Origin: Vreelandella neptunia
Lineage (GTDB): Bacteria > Pseudomonadota > Gammaproteobacteria > Pseudomonadales > Halomonadaceae
Assembly: GCF_000712975.1 (NCBI RefSeq)
Contig: NZ_JHQL01000001.1
Location: 724,625 to 788,624, forward strand
Direction: 5' to 3'
Length of the DNA: 64,000 bases
The stretch's first letter is position 1. Every line of letters starts with the position of its first letter. Of the stretch, positions 56,220-64,000 are shown one piece after another. The notes under the pieces are model-generated. The model saw nothing but the letters and a program-made list of their open reading frames with translations. It did no database searches and had not been told where the DNA came from. The translations under genes and the position numbers were made by a program.

Positions 56220-56260
56220 GGCTCGCCAAACATAGAGTAATTAGCTTATAGTCCTGGGTT

Positions 56261-56292
56261 TGAAAAAATGAGTTTTTTCATCCTTTTTTTTG
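56261..56292 (+). terminator. Possible AT-stem terminator after the DUF1266 gene
   Basis: TGAAAAAA-TGAG-TTTTTTCA (56261-56280) is an 8-bp stem followed by TCC and eight T residues. The stem is nearly all A-T, so termination may be weak. Confidence 0.45.
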
Positions 56293-56325
56293 TTTAAACA
56301 ATTTTACTTTTACGAGGTTAATCAC

Positions 56326-56964
56326 ATGGTTGCGTCGCCACACCCCGCTGTGACCGCTGTCCGTGTTGTAAGTGTTTGTGCTGTTGTCGCTGTTTTAGCT
56401 GGTTGTGCGGGCTCTGCCTCACGCCAGGGCATGGAGCCACCCGAGAATTATTTCTCAATGGCGCTGCCGGGATTGGCAAAAGGTGAAAACCTCGCAATGT
56501 CTCCGGTCAGTAACGCCACTGGCCAACTGCGTAGCCTTCAGACGCCGCCACCTACGATCATTCGTCAAGCACTGTTAGAACAGCACCAGCGCTGGGCTGG
56601 GACGCCATACCGTATTGGTGGAACCTCGGAGCAAGGCATTGATTGTTCTGCTTTGGTCAGAAATGTTTTTCGTGACACATTCAATTTAGAGTTGCCACGC
56701 TCAACCTATGATCAAGTACATGAGGGACGCCCGATCGACCGCCAAGAGCTGCAGGCGGGCGATCTGGTCTTCTTCCGCCCCCCAGGTCAATATAATCATG
56801 TGGGCATTTATGTAGGAGATGGCCGTTTTCTACATGCCTCTTCTTCCAAGGGAGTAATGATTTCCCGTCTGGATAATAGCTACTGGCAGCGCTACTATTG
56901 GCAGTCTCGCCGCGCGCTAGAGCCGACCAACCTTGCCCAGCTAGGTAGTCGCTACACGCCATAA
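56326..56964 (+). CDS. NlpC/P60-family lipoprotein peptidase
   Basis: This is an outer-membrane-anchored cell-wall endopeptidase of 212 residues from the ATG at 56326 (GAGG 8 bases upstream). The lipobox is LAGC with C27. The NlpC/P60 domain (about 80-200) has the catalytic Cys C107 in GIDCSALV, the His H158 in YNHVGIYVGD and a third polar residue H170 in FLHAS. It resembles Spr/MepS and NlpC, which cleave gamma-D-Glu-mDap cross-bridge peptides to allow cell-wall growth. Confidence 0.92.
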   Translation: MVASPHPAVTAVRVVSVCAVVAVLAGCAGSASRQGMEPPENYFSMALPGLAKGENLAMSPVSNATGQLRSLQTPPPTIIRQALLEQHQRWAGTPYRIGGTSEQGIDCSALVRNVFRDTFNLELPRSTYDQVHEGRPIDRQELQAGDLVFFRPPGQYNHVGIYVGDGRFLHASSSKGVMISRLDNSYWQRYYWQSRRALEPTNLAQLGSRYTP

Positions 56965-57000
56965 ATGTCTGCTATCAGTGCTGCATAACGTGGACATCGC

Positions 57001-58188
57001 ATGATTGAAGCTAAAACGCGCGCCTGGTGGCGCGCGACAGCGGCCCTTTGTTTGGGGTCGTTTCTTGTTTTTATTAACTTATATGTCCCGCAACCGCTGC
57101 TGCCCGGGCTAAAGGATACCTATGGGGTATCTACTTTGGGTGTCAGTTTTTTGATGTCTGTTTCTACACTTTCCCTTGCCTTTGCGCTGCTCATATTTGG
57201 TCCCCTTTCTGATGCGATTGGCCGTGAAACTATTATGCGCATTACGCTGCTAATGGCAGGCGGCCTCTCTATTGCGTTAGCGTTTGCGCCTACCTTTGAA
57301 AGTTTATTACTGCTGCGTTTACTGCAAGGCTTTGTGTTGGGCGGGCTGCCTGCCGTTGCTATTGCCTGGATGGGGGATGAGTTTGAACAACATGCCTTAC
57401 TCAGTGCGGTTGGCTTGTACATAGGTGCTAACTCGTTGGGCGGTATTAGCGGTCGTATCGTGGGAGGGGGCGCGGCTGCCTTAGGTGGTCCCTCAGCAGC
57501 GTTTTTAGCTGTAGGTATTATGACGGTAGTAGGGTGCGCGGTCTTTTGGCGCCTGTTACCCAATAGCCGAGCTTTTACGCCCAAGCGTTTCAAATTTCGC
57601 CAAGCAGCTGGTGATCTGCTCGGGCATCTGCGCACGCCGGTGCTGCTAGCGGCTTATTGCCTGGGCGGTATTAATTTTTTAATTTTCATTAATCAGTACA
57701 GCTATATTACCTTTCGTTTGGCTGGCGAGCCTTATCAATTGGCGGCTAGCAGTTTGGGGCTAATTTTTCTTACGTATCTGGGAGGGACATTCGGGTCCAC
57801 GGTATCAGGCCGGTTGGCCGGACGTTTTTCACCTGCGAGTTGTATGAGCATAGGCATCATTATTTTGATGCTTGGGACAGCGGTAACGCTGGTCGATTCA
57901 CTGCCGCTGATTATTGTTGGTCTCACCATTAACGCGTTTGGGTTTTTCTTAGCGCATTCGCTGGCCTCTAGCTGGGTGGGCCGCTATGCCCAAGGTGCTA
58001 GGGGCAGTGCCTCAGCGCTTTACCTGGTCTTTTACTACCTTGGGGCAAGTGTTGGCGGGTTCTGGCTAGAGCCATTTTGGCGCTGGGCGCAGTGGCAGGG
58101 CGTCGCGATAGGGTCTTGGCTACTGCTTTGCGTCACGTTAATCATTAGCGTTGGTTTATGGCGCTTCGAGCATCGTGAACGGTACTAA
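57001..58188 (+). CDS. MFS transporter, YnfM-like
   Basis: This 395-residue major facilitator has about 12 membrane helices. The signature loop 2-3 is FGPLSDAIGRETIMRITLL, the N-terminus has FINLYVPQPLLPGLKDTYGVS, and the antiporter-like motif lies near GLYIGANSLGGISGRIVGG. YnfM and arabinose-efflux relatives export small hydrophilic compounds; the substrate is unknown. Its 3' end overlaps the convergent nikE gene by 44 bases. Confidence 0.85.
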   Translation: MIEAKTRAWWRATAALCLGSFLVFINLYVPQPLLPGLKDTYGVSTLGVSFLMSVSTLSLAFALLIFGPLSDAIGRETIMRITLLMAGGLSIALAFAPTFESLLLLRLLQGFVLGGLPAVAIAWMGDEFEQHALLSAVGLYIGANSLGGISGRIVGGGAAALGGPSAAFLAVGIMTVVGCAVFWRLLPNSRAFTPKRFKFRQAAGDLLGHLRTPVLLAAYCLGGINFLIFINQYSYITFRLAGEPYQLAASSLGLIFLTYLGGTFGSTVSGRLAGRFSPASCMSIGIIILMLGTAVTLVDSLPLIIVGLTINAFGFFLAHSLASSWVGRYAQGARGSASALYLVFYYLGASVGGFWLEPFWRWAQWQGVAIGSWLLLCVTLIISVGLWRFEHRERY

Positions 58189-58789
58189 GCGTACCTTGGG
58201 CTAAATGGAAGCGTTTAGAACACAATCGCCCTAGCAGCGCCGCGTCATGGCTAATTACTAACACGCCAAGTCGCTGGCGTTCTGCAACCTTTCTTACCGC
58301 CTGCCATAGTTCTACTTGGGTGATAGGGTCGAGCATAGTCGAGATTTCATCAGCGATCAGATAGCGCACGCCTGGGGCTAAGGCCCGCAATACGCATACC
58401 CGCTGTAATTCTCCGCCAGATAAGGTGCTTGGAAAACGAGATAGCCAATCAGGTTGGATGCCAAAGTCCTGCATCAGCGACTTAGGAGGGCACCATGCTT
58501 CGCAGAGTAATTTCTTTACTCGCCAACGTGGGTTGGCCGCAAGTTCTGGTGATTGCGGCAGCCACTGTACCGGCCGCAGCCCACGAGAGAGCAATGGTTT
58601 ATCGTCGGCATAAATCTCACCCTGTTGTGGCCGCAGTAAGCCAGCTAAGAGTTTTCCTAGCGTAGATTTGCCTGCTCCTGAGTCACCGCTTAGTCCCAGC
58701 CACTCTCCCCGTTCAAGCGATAGCGAAAGTTGCGTTAACAGAGGTGCTTGTGAATGGAAGCCAAAGGTGATGTTTCGTGCATCAAGCAA
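58145..58789 (-). CDS. nikE: Nickel ABC transporter ATPase (NikE-like)
   Basis: This 214-residue ATPase is short for NikE (about 260) and seems to lack the usual C-terminal extension. Walker A is GDSGAGKST, the signature is LSGGELQRVCVLRAL and Walker B is YLIADEIST. The TTG at 58789 has GGAG 7 bases upstream and overlaps nikD. It pairs with NikD to drive the permeases NikB/NikC. Confidence 0.85.
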   Translation of the reverse strand: MLDARNITFGFHSQAPLLTQLSLSLERGEWLGLSGDSGAGKSTLGKLLAGLLRPQQGEIYADDKPLLSRGLRPVQWLPQSPELAANPRWRVKKLLCEAWCPPKSLMQDFGIQPDWLSRFPSTLSGGELQRVCVLRALAPGVRYLIADEISTMLDPITQVELWQAVRKVAERQRLGVLVISHDAALLGRLCSKRFHLAQGTLSTVHDARSAINQR

Positions 58790-59636
58790 CGGTTAGCTCC
58801 TTAGGCAGGTCGATGGCATCAGCATGGGTGGTGCTTTCGTCAGCACGTACCTGAGTACTAAAGGTGTTGTCGGGTAGAGCGTTCCATAGCGCGCTGGCAT
58901 AGGCGCTTTTAAGCTGCTCCCCAGTGCCTTGAAAGGCACTGGCAGGGGTGGTTTCAATGCACTGTCCCTTGCGCAGTATGGTTACGTGGTCGGCAACGGG
59001 TAACGCATGGCGCAAATCATGGGTAATTAGCATGATTGCCTTACCCTCAAGCGCTAGCGCCTTAAGAGAAGCCAATACACGATCGCGCTGCTGAGGATCC
59101 AAGCCTACGCTAGGTTCGTCGGCAATAATCAGGCTAGCGTTACCTATTTGAGCCATGGCGGCTAAAACACGCCGCGCCATACCGCCTGAAAGCTGGTAGG
59201 GGTATGCCCGTTGGGCGTGCTGATTTAGCTGATAATGATTTAGTGCACGCTCTGCGCTGAGCCAAGCGGCTGTTTTGCTTTGCCCTGCTCGACGAGCTGC
59301 CCAGCTGACTTGCCGTTGGCTGCTAGCGAGAGGGTCTAGAGCATTTAGCGATTGCGGAATGAGGGCCAGTTGGCGGCCTCTTAGCTGGCGCTGGCGCTCA
59401 GTAGTCAACCGTGTATTTTTAAAAAATAGCTGCCCGCTAGTTTTTGCCCCTTCCGGCAGTAACCCCATAATCGTATAGGCTAGCAGGCTTTTTCCTGCGC
59501 CCGATGCGCCGATCACCGCATGTATTTCACCGGGTTGTAGGCTTAATGACAGGTTATCAATGCAGGTGGACCACTCTCTTCTCCACCAGTGCTTGTAGTA
59601 GGGCAATTGCAGCGTCAGGTTTTCTAACCGCAGCAT
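58782..59636 (-). CDS. nikD: Nickel ABC transporter ATPase (NikD-like)
   Basis: This 284-residue ATPase belongs to the peptide/nickel family. Walker A is GASGAGKSL, the signature is LSGGMARRVLAAMAQ, Walker B is SLIIADEPSVGLD and the switch His is in MLITHDLRHAL. A GGAGG precedes the ATG at 59636. The C-terminal oligopeptide-type extension is shorter than in dipeptide systems. Confidence 0.9.
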   Translation of the reverse strand: MLRLENLTLQLPYYKHWWRREWSTCIDNLSLSLQPGEIHAVIGASGAGKSLLAYTIMGLLPEGAKTSGQLFFKNTRLTTERQRQLRGRQLALIPQSLNALDPLASSQRQVSWAARRAGQSKTAAWLSAERALNHYQLNQHAQRAYPYQLSGGMARRVLAAMAQIGNASLIIADEPSVGLDPQQRDRVLASLKALALEGKAIMLITHDLRHALPVADHVTILRKGQCIETTPASAFQGTGEQLKSAYASALWNALPDNTFSTQVRADESTTHADAIDLPKELTVA

Positions 59637-59651
59637 GCTAATTTCCTCCCG

Positions 59652-60452
59652 TTATAGGGCACGACGCAATTGCGCCGCTAAACGATCAATCGATAGCACC
59701 ATCAGCAGTAACCCTAGGCCCGGGAAGACCCCTAACCACCAAAACCCCCCGGTTAAGTAGCGCATGGCATCGGCTAGTAATACCCCAATAGCGGGTTGGG
59801 TAGGGTCTAAACCCACGCCCAGAAAAGTCAGTGCGGCTTCATGCAAAATGGCGTGAGGAAATAACAACAGCGCGCCAACAATGCACTGGGGGAGTACATG
59901 GGGGAGTAAGTGGTGTACTAAAATAAAGCGGCGGCTTTTTCCTAGTGCCTGGGAAATGGCGATATAGGGGGCTTGTCGTAGGGAAAAGAGTTCCGCCCGC
60001 AGTATCCTGGCTAACCCTGGCCAGTGAGTAAGTGCCACCGCAATAATCACCGCCTGTGTGCCGCCGCCCAGCGCAAACGCCACCAACAGTAGCAGTATAA
60101 GGTGTGGGACACTTAACAGCGTGTCAATCAGCAGGCTAACGAGAGCGTCTAACGTGGTTGAGAGTGTAGCCAGTGTGGCGAGCGTTAACGCAATGAGTGT
60201 GCCGAGTAGGGCAGCGCTTAGCCCGACCCAGAAGCTGAGCCTTAACCCAGCCAGAGTTCGCGCCCACAGCTCACGCCCAAGAGCATCGGTGCCCAGCCAG
60301 TGATCGGTGCTCGGCGGCATAAGGCGCGCATCAAACTGCATGTGTGCTGAGCTATGACCTGCCCACCATTGGCTACTTATTAGCCACATCAGCAATATCA
60401 GTAGAAGACCAATATAGCCAGCGGCAGCTAAGCGTGGCTGGTTCATCCTCAT
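59652..60452 (-). CDS. nikC: Nickel ABC transporter permease (NikC-like)
   Basis: This 266-residue permease has about six helices. The N-terminal substrate-side segment is DHWLGTDALGRELWARTLAG, typical of NikC/DppC, and the EAA loop is ALGKSRRFILVHHLLPHVLPQ near 165-185. ATG overlaps the nikB stop by 4 bases (ATGA). Confidence 0.9.
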   Translation of the reverse strand: MRMNQPRLAAAGYIGLLLILLMWLISSQWWAGHSSAHMQFDARLMPPSTDHWLGTDALGRELWARTLAGLRLSFWVGLSAALLGTLIALTLATLATLSTTLDALVSLLIDTLLSVPHLILLLLVAFALGGGTQAVIIAVALTHWPGLARILRAELFSLRQAPYIAISQALGKSRRFILVHHLLPHVLPQCIVGALLLFPHAILHEAALTFLGVGLDPTQPAIGVLLADAMRYLTGGFWWLGVFPGLGLLLMVLSIDRLAAQLRRAL

Positions 60453-61441
60453 GGCTGTTCCTTTGCCATGCGCGGGTCGATAAGTGGGTACAGGCTATCT
60501 GCGATCAGGTTTCCGACACTTACAAACAGCGCGGTAAACAGTGCTATCCCAAGAAGTAGGGGAACATCGCTGCGAAGTCCTGCTTCAATGGTGGCTTGAC
60601 CAAGGCCTGGGTAGGCAAATACCTGCTCAATTAATAGGGAGCCGCCAAACAACTCACCCAGTGATGCGAAAGCGAGTGTTAGTGCTGGGAGGCTGGCATG
60701 ACGTAGGCCATGACGCCAGGCGATATCAGATCGGCTGGCCCCTTGAGCGAAAGCGTGGAGGGCAATGTCGGAGTTCATCAGCGCTATCATGCGTGCGCGG
60801 GTATGAAGGGTGATGGTGGCAATACCTAGCAGAGCCAGTGTCGTTATCGGTAGTACTAAATGGTGTAATCGCGTCAGCGTGCTAACGTCTTGGTTGAGTA
60901 CGCCTACAGGCCCGGCGCAGCAGGTTGGGGTCCAGCCGAGATAAACGGAGAACAGCATTACTGCCAGCATGCCAAGCCAAAAAGCAGGTGTTGAGGCGAT
61001 TATATAGGCGTAGCCACTAATCAGCCGGTCAAGTAATGAACCTTCTTTCGCACCCGCGATGATGCCCAGCGCAAAGCCGACAGCCAACGACATTAGCCAA
61101 GCGCTACCCAGCAAGAGAAACGAGCGTTGGAAACGCTGAGTGATAACCTCGCTAACCGGTTGATTGTAGATATGGCTCCAACCTAACTCGCCACTTAGCA
61201 ATTGGCTTAGCCAATGACCAAATTGAACGGCAGGCGAGGCATCAAAGCCCCACTTTTCAGCGATCAAGTCGCGCTGCTCAGGGCTGACCTGTGCCATTTG
61301 TGGGCCAAGGTAGGCATCCACAGGGTTAATTGGTGAGAGCATGACTAACCCAAATGACACTGCAGCGACGCATAGCAATACCAACGCTAGCCGTAGTAGG
61401 CGGCTTGCTAGTGTCTGAATCAACCGCACGTCCATCGCCAC
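60449..61441 (-). CDS. nikB: Nickel ABC transporter permease (NikB-like)
   Basis: This 330-residue permease, six helices, has the NikB/DppB features: an N-terminal helix (about 12-32), NPVDAYLGPQMAQVSPEQRD and the EAA loop FAQGASRSDIAWRHGLRHASLPAL near 226-249. The start could be the GTG at 61441 or the ATG at 61435; both overlap the nikA stop. Confidence 0.9.
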   Translation of the reverse strand: MAMDVRLIQTLASRLLRLALVLLCVAAVSFGLVMLSPINPVDAYLGPQMAQVSPEQRDLIAEKWGFDASPAVQFGHWLSQLLSGELGWSHIYNQPVSEVITQRFQRSFLLLGSAWLMSLAVGFALGIIAGAKEGSLLDRLISGYAYIIASTPAFWLGMLAVMLFSVYLGWTPTCCAGPVGVLNQDVSTLTRLHHLVLPITTLALLGIATITLHTRARMIALMNSDIALHAFAQGASRSDIAWRHGLRHASLPALTLAFASLGELFGGSLLIEQVFAYPGLGQATIEAGLRSDVPLLLGIALFTALFVSVGNLIADSLYPLIDPRMAKEQP

Positions 61442-63000
61442 TCAAGCAGGTTGGCGGTAATCGGCCAGCCGTGGCCGTGAGGAGCAATGCCTAACTCTCC
61501 AAGATCCAGACAGGTGTTGGCGGCATACACATGGGTGAGGTTAACCAACCATGCCCAACTAGCATCACCTCTAAATCCATAGCCTGTATTGCCATCCCAC
61601 TGGGCGGCTTGCCAGTGACGGTTAGCTTCCTCTGCTCCCGCGGCTGCTTGAGCAGCCTCTAAGTGACTATCCACTATTGGGTTTGTGTAGTAACCACTGT
61701 TATAGAAGCCAAACCCCGCGTGCTGGCTATGAAACAGGTAGTACACTTCTTGTGGGCTGTGACTACCAAAGCCAAATACAATGGCGTCTTGGTGCAATGC
61801 TTCACGCTGTATTTCGTCCCAGTGAAGGCCAGTCGGCTGCATCTCAATGCCCAGGGGGCGTACCATCTCGGCGCTTACCTGAGCGAGTAGTTGGCGAGTG
61901 GTGTCACTGGCGGAGTAGGTCAGCCGAAAACGGGCGGGCTGGCCGTTTTTATAGCGTAGCCCGTCGGAACGGCGCTCCCAGCCAGCTGCATCAAGTATTG
62001 TATTGGCACGATCACTGTCAGGTGCTGTAAAGGCTTCGTCATCAAGGCTCCAGGGTAGCCCATCGGCAGGGCCAAACGCGGGACGGCCAAAACCGTTCAG
62101 AGCAACATCTACTAGCGTTTCGCGATCCAGTGCCAGGTTGATAGCTTGGCGAATGGCGAGATCAGACGTTACATCGTTACCGATAGGAGCGCCAGACGCG
62201 GCCTGCTCGCCTGTGGCAGGCTGCATAGGAAATAAAATACCTCGATTATCAACGCTTTCCATGACGATGCGCTGCATATGACTTGGCAGGTTGGTGGCAA
62301 GCGCTGGTGGTACCGCAGCAAGGTCAAGCTGCCCGGCATGGGCCGCACTTAACGTAGACTCGTCGCCAGTAAATACAAACACTAGTCGTTCAAAGGCCGG
62401 TAAGGGGCCATAGAAATAGGGATTCCGCTCAACGATTAGTTGCTCACCCTCTTGCCATTCGACTAGGCGATAAGGGCCTGAGCCAAGCGGTCGTCTGCCG
62501 TAATCTTCTCGATAACCGTTGTCTCTACTAGCGTTAGGAACGATGCCGAGCGTCATTAGCTGATCAATAAAGGTAATACGCGGCGCGTTTAAAGAGATTT
62601 CTACGGTTGTGTTATCAATGGCGCTGGCTTTGTTTAGAGCGCTTAAATCGGCTCGGCCGCCAGCTTGCTTAGCGGCATTAAAGGTGTAGACAACATCTTT
62701 GGCAGTCAGCGGTGTGCCGTCACCAAAGCGGGCATCATCGCGAAGAGTGAGCGTCCAGGTGAGTCGATCTTCTGACAGTGCCCATGCGGTTGCTAAGCCG
62801 GCTTCCGGAGAATGATCATGGTTACGTGTCAGCAGCGTCGATTGAAAAAGCGGGCTACCGTATTGGCCCCAGCCCAACAGTGGGTCGAAGCCCTGTTCGG
62901 GTTCACCACCTATCGCCAAAATTAATTGATCTTTGCTGAAGGCGGGGGAGCTAAGCGCTACGCACGTAGCCGCCAGACCCAGTAAGATAGTGCGACGCAT
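61420..63000 (-). CDS. nikA: Nickel-binding periplasmic protein (NikA-like)
   Basis: This solute-binding protein of the peptide/nickel family has 526 residues from the ATG at 63000, with a signal peptide ending near SSPAFS (about 22). GGEPEQGFDPLLGWGQYG and the GDGTPLTAKDVVYTFN block are family hallmarks. Whether nickel is bound alone or with a metallophore cannot be read. The NikR operator directly upstream supports nickel. Frame extensions to 63228 run through the promoter region and are not protein coding. Confidence 0.9.
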   Translation of the reverse strand: MRRTILLGLAATCVALSSPAFSKDQLILAIGGEPEQGFDPLLGWGQYGSPLFQSTLLTRNHDHSPEAGLATAWALSEDRLTWTLTLRDDARFGDGTPLTAKDVVYTFNAAKQAGGRADLSALNKASAIDNTTVEISLNAPRITFIDQLMTLGIVPNASRDNGYREDYGRRPLGSGPYRLVEWQEGEQLIVERNPYFYGPLPAFERLVFVFTGDESTLSAAHAGQLDLAAVPPALATNLPSHMQRIVMESVDNRGILFPMQPATGEQAASGAPIGNDVTSDLAIRQAINLALDRETLVDVALNGFGRPAFGPADGLPWSLDDEAFTAPDSDRANTILDAAGWERRSDGLRYKNGQPARFRLTYSASDTTRQLLAQVSAEMVRPLGIEMQPTGLHWDEIQREALHQDAIVFGFGSHSPQEVYYLFHSQHAGFGFYNSGYYTNPIVDSHLEAAQAAAGAEEANRHWQAAQWDGNTGYGFRGDASWAWLVNLTHVYAANTCLDLGELGIAPHGHGWPITANLLEWRWTCG

Positions 63001-63021
63001 TAGGCACCCCAGAAACCGACT

Positions 63022-63049
63022 GTATGATGTTTTTACAATAACATCATAC
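63022..63049. promoter_or_regulatory. NikR operator between nikA and nikR
   Basis: GTATGA (63022-63027), 16 bases, TCATAC (63044-63049) exactly match the E. coli NikR operator layout. It lies 22 bases upstream of nikA and 70 bases upstream of nikR, so one site may control both directions. The inner bases TGTTTTTACAATAACA extend the dyad (TGATGT/ACATCA). Confidence 0.92.
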
Positions 63050-63119
63050 TTTGAGGGCTGGAAGTCACGGCGGCGCCGCACTTGGGAAGTGTAGTGGCAT
63101 AGTGAGTTGAGGAGAGAGT

Positions 63120-63521
63120 ATGCAACGAGTAACGGTAACGCTGGATGAAGACCTGCTGAGCGAGGTTGATGCATTGATGCATGCACGCGGCTACCAAAAC
63201 CGCTCAGAGACGATACGCGATTTAACACGGAGTGGGTTAAAGCAAGCCAAAGAGGAGGTTGCGCCCGAAGCGCCGTGCATGGGGGCGCTCGTTTATGTTT
63301 ACGATCATGCAGCGCGGGATTTATCGAAACGCTTAACCCGACACTCTCATGATCATCATGATCTAACGCTATCGACGCTTCATGTGCATATTAATCAGGA
63401 TAGCTGTCTGGAAGTGGCGCTATTAAAGGGACAGGGTAGCGCTTTAAAGCAGTTTTCTGATGAAGTGACATCGTCACGTAGCGTGCGCTATGGTCAGTTA
63501 GTGATTATCCCAGAGGAGTAA
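63120..63521 (+). CDS. nikR: Nickel-responsive regulator NikR
   Basis: This 133-residue ribbon-helix-helix/ACT regulator represses nickel uptake when nickel is replete. The DNA-binding part is MQRVTVTLDEDLLSEVDALM with RGYQNRSETIRDLTR. Nickel ligands match E. coli NikR: H88, H90, C96 in LHVHINQDSC, and H77 in the histidine-rich RHSHDHHD. GAGGAG precedes the ATG. It is divergent from nikABCDE. Confidence 0.96.
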   Translation: MQRVTVTLDEDLLSEVDALMHARGYQNRSETIRDLTRSGLKQAKEEVAPEAPCMGALVYVYDHAARDLSKRLTRHSHDHHDLTLSTLHVHINQDSCLEVALLKGQGSALKQFSDEVTSSRSVRYGQLVIIPEE

Positions 63522-63546
63522 AGAGGAAAAGTGGAGGAGCGCCCAT

Positions 63547-63576
63547 TAAAAAGGGCGGCCCTAGGCCGCCCTTTAA
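63547..63576. terminator. Bidirectional terminator between nikR and the SlyD-like gene
   Basis: AAAGGGCGGCC (63550-63560) and GGCCGCCCTTT (63564-63574) form an 11-bp perfect stem with loop CTA, A-rich on one side and T-rich on the other, between convergent genes. Confidence 0.88.
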
Positions 63577-63592
63577 GCACGCGATCAGCAAC

Positions 63593-64000
63593 TTAGTGCT
63601 CTACGCCGCCTTCGCCGTGCACGTGACCGTGCTCGACTTCTTCCTGGCTTGCTTCACGAACGGTCGCAATCTCAACGTCAAAGTTAAGGTGCTGACCAGC
63701 CAGTGGGTGGTTGCCATCAACCACAACTGTGTCGCCTTCTACTTTCTTGACGGTAACCATCAGCGGGCCGCCTTGAGTCTGAGCTTGGAACTGCATGCCT
63801 GGCTCAATGCTTTCAACACCTTGGAACGCATCGCGAGGTACTTCTTGCATCAGCTGTTCTTGAACTTCACCGTAGCCCTCTTCTGGGGTTACTTTTACGT
63901 TCAGCTTATCGCCTTCGGCACGGCCTTCGAGTTCTTTTTCCAGACCCGGAATAATATTGCCAGCGCCGTGTAGATACGTCAGCGGCTCACGGCCTTCGGA
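63593..64000 (-). CDS. slyD: SlyD-like FKBP-type peptidyl-prolyl isomerase (5' end outside window)
   Basis: The frame is open to the right edge, so at least 136 residues are seen and the N-terminus is missing. The visible FKBP segment is LHGAGNIIPGLEKELEGRAE followed by the insert-in-flap (EEGYGEVQEQLMQEVPRDAF) and the C-terminal NHPLAGQHLNFDVEI. The last residues (HGHVHGEG) are His-rich but short, unlike the long metal-binding tail of E. coli SlyD. It is a ribosome-linked folding helper; whether it serves nickel delivery is not shown. Confidence 0.9.
   Translation of the reverse strand, partial: SEGREPLTYLHGAGNIIPGLEKELEGRAEGDKLNVKVTPEEGYGEVQEQLMQEVPRDAFQGVESIEPGMQFQAQTQGGPLMVTVKKVEGDTVVVDGNHPLAGQHLNFDVEIATVREASQEEVEHGHVHGEGGVEH

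Noticed and set aside
63000..63228. N-terminal extension of nikA to 63228
   Set aside because: It would read through the NikR operator and the promoter into nikR. The signal peptide begins at 63000.

Overview
The window looks like an ordinary chromosomal segment of a gammaproteobacterium, most likely Halomonadaceae (Halomonas/Vreelandella type). This is an inference. It rests on a Pseudomonas-like but moderate-GC gene repertoire: a TCA cluster with lpd between sucB and sucC, a glucose ABC transporter of the gtsABCD type with its two-component system, RNase II, a YcjX/YcjF pair, acidic protein tails and an oleate hydratase. I see no prophage, insertion sequence, CRISPR array or toxin-antitoxin pair.

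Left part (1-20 kb): a YqfO/NIF3-like small protein, a fructosamine-kinase family protein, and a complete tripartite RND efflux operon (outer membrane factor, lipoprotein adaptor, AcrB-type pump). Then come oleate hydratase, a YqiJ-like membrane protein, an alpha/beta hydrolase, an AcrR/TtgR-type TetR repressor, an M14 succinylglutamate desuccinylase/aspartoacylase family protein, catalase, DusA, an orphan lipoprotein, an XRE regulator and GltX. A 19-bp motif is shared by the efflux promoter and the region upstream of the TetR gene, which ties the repressor to the pump about 8 kb away. GltX is followed by tRNA-Ala(GGC) and tRNA-Glu(TTC) behind a strong promoter. A 420-bp gene-free stretch after them holds several DnaA-box-like sequences.

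Central part (20.7-35.4 kb): a reductase, then gltA divergent from sdhCDAB, followed by sucA, sucB, lpdA, sucC and sucD. This is citrate synthase, succinate dehydrogenase, the 2-oxoglutarate dehydrogenase complex and succinyl-CoA synthetase in one block. SucB carries two lipoyl domains. The regions in front of sdhC, sucA and sucC are rich in strong inverted repeats and may be regulatory RNA leaders.

Right part (35.4-64 kb): a glycosyltransferase with a flippase-like membrane protein; a CopG-type regulator with a 26-bp palindrome at its promoter and a PHB-depolymerase-family esterase behind it; RNase II; a HAD phosphatase; a GltR/GtrS-like two-component system followed by the sugar ABC transporter gtsABCD; a three-gene set of a small membrane protein, ycjX and ycjF; hexose-6-phosphate mutarotase; a YeaQ-type stress protein; a large DUF1266-type protein; an NlpC/P60 lipoprotein; and an MFS transporter. 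Last comes a nickel uptake operon nikABCDE divergent from nikR, with an exact GTATGA-N16-TCATAC NikR operator between them. The window ends inside a SlyD-like prolyl isomerase gene.

Start codons were reassigned from the longest open frame wherever a Shine-Dalgarno sequence, signal peptide or family N-terminus pointed to an internal start. All functional names come from recognising motifs and family resemblance by eye; no database search was run.
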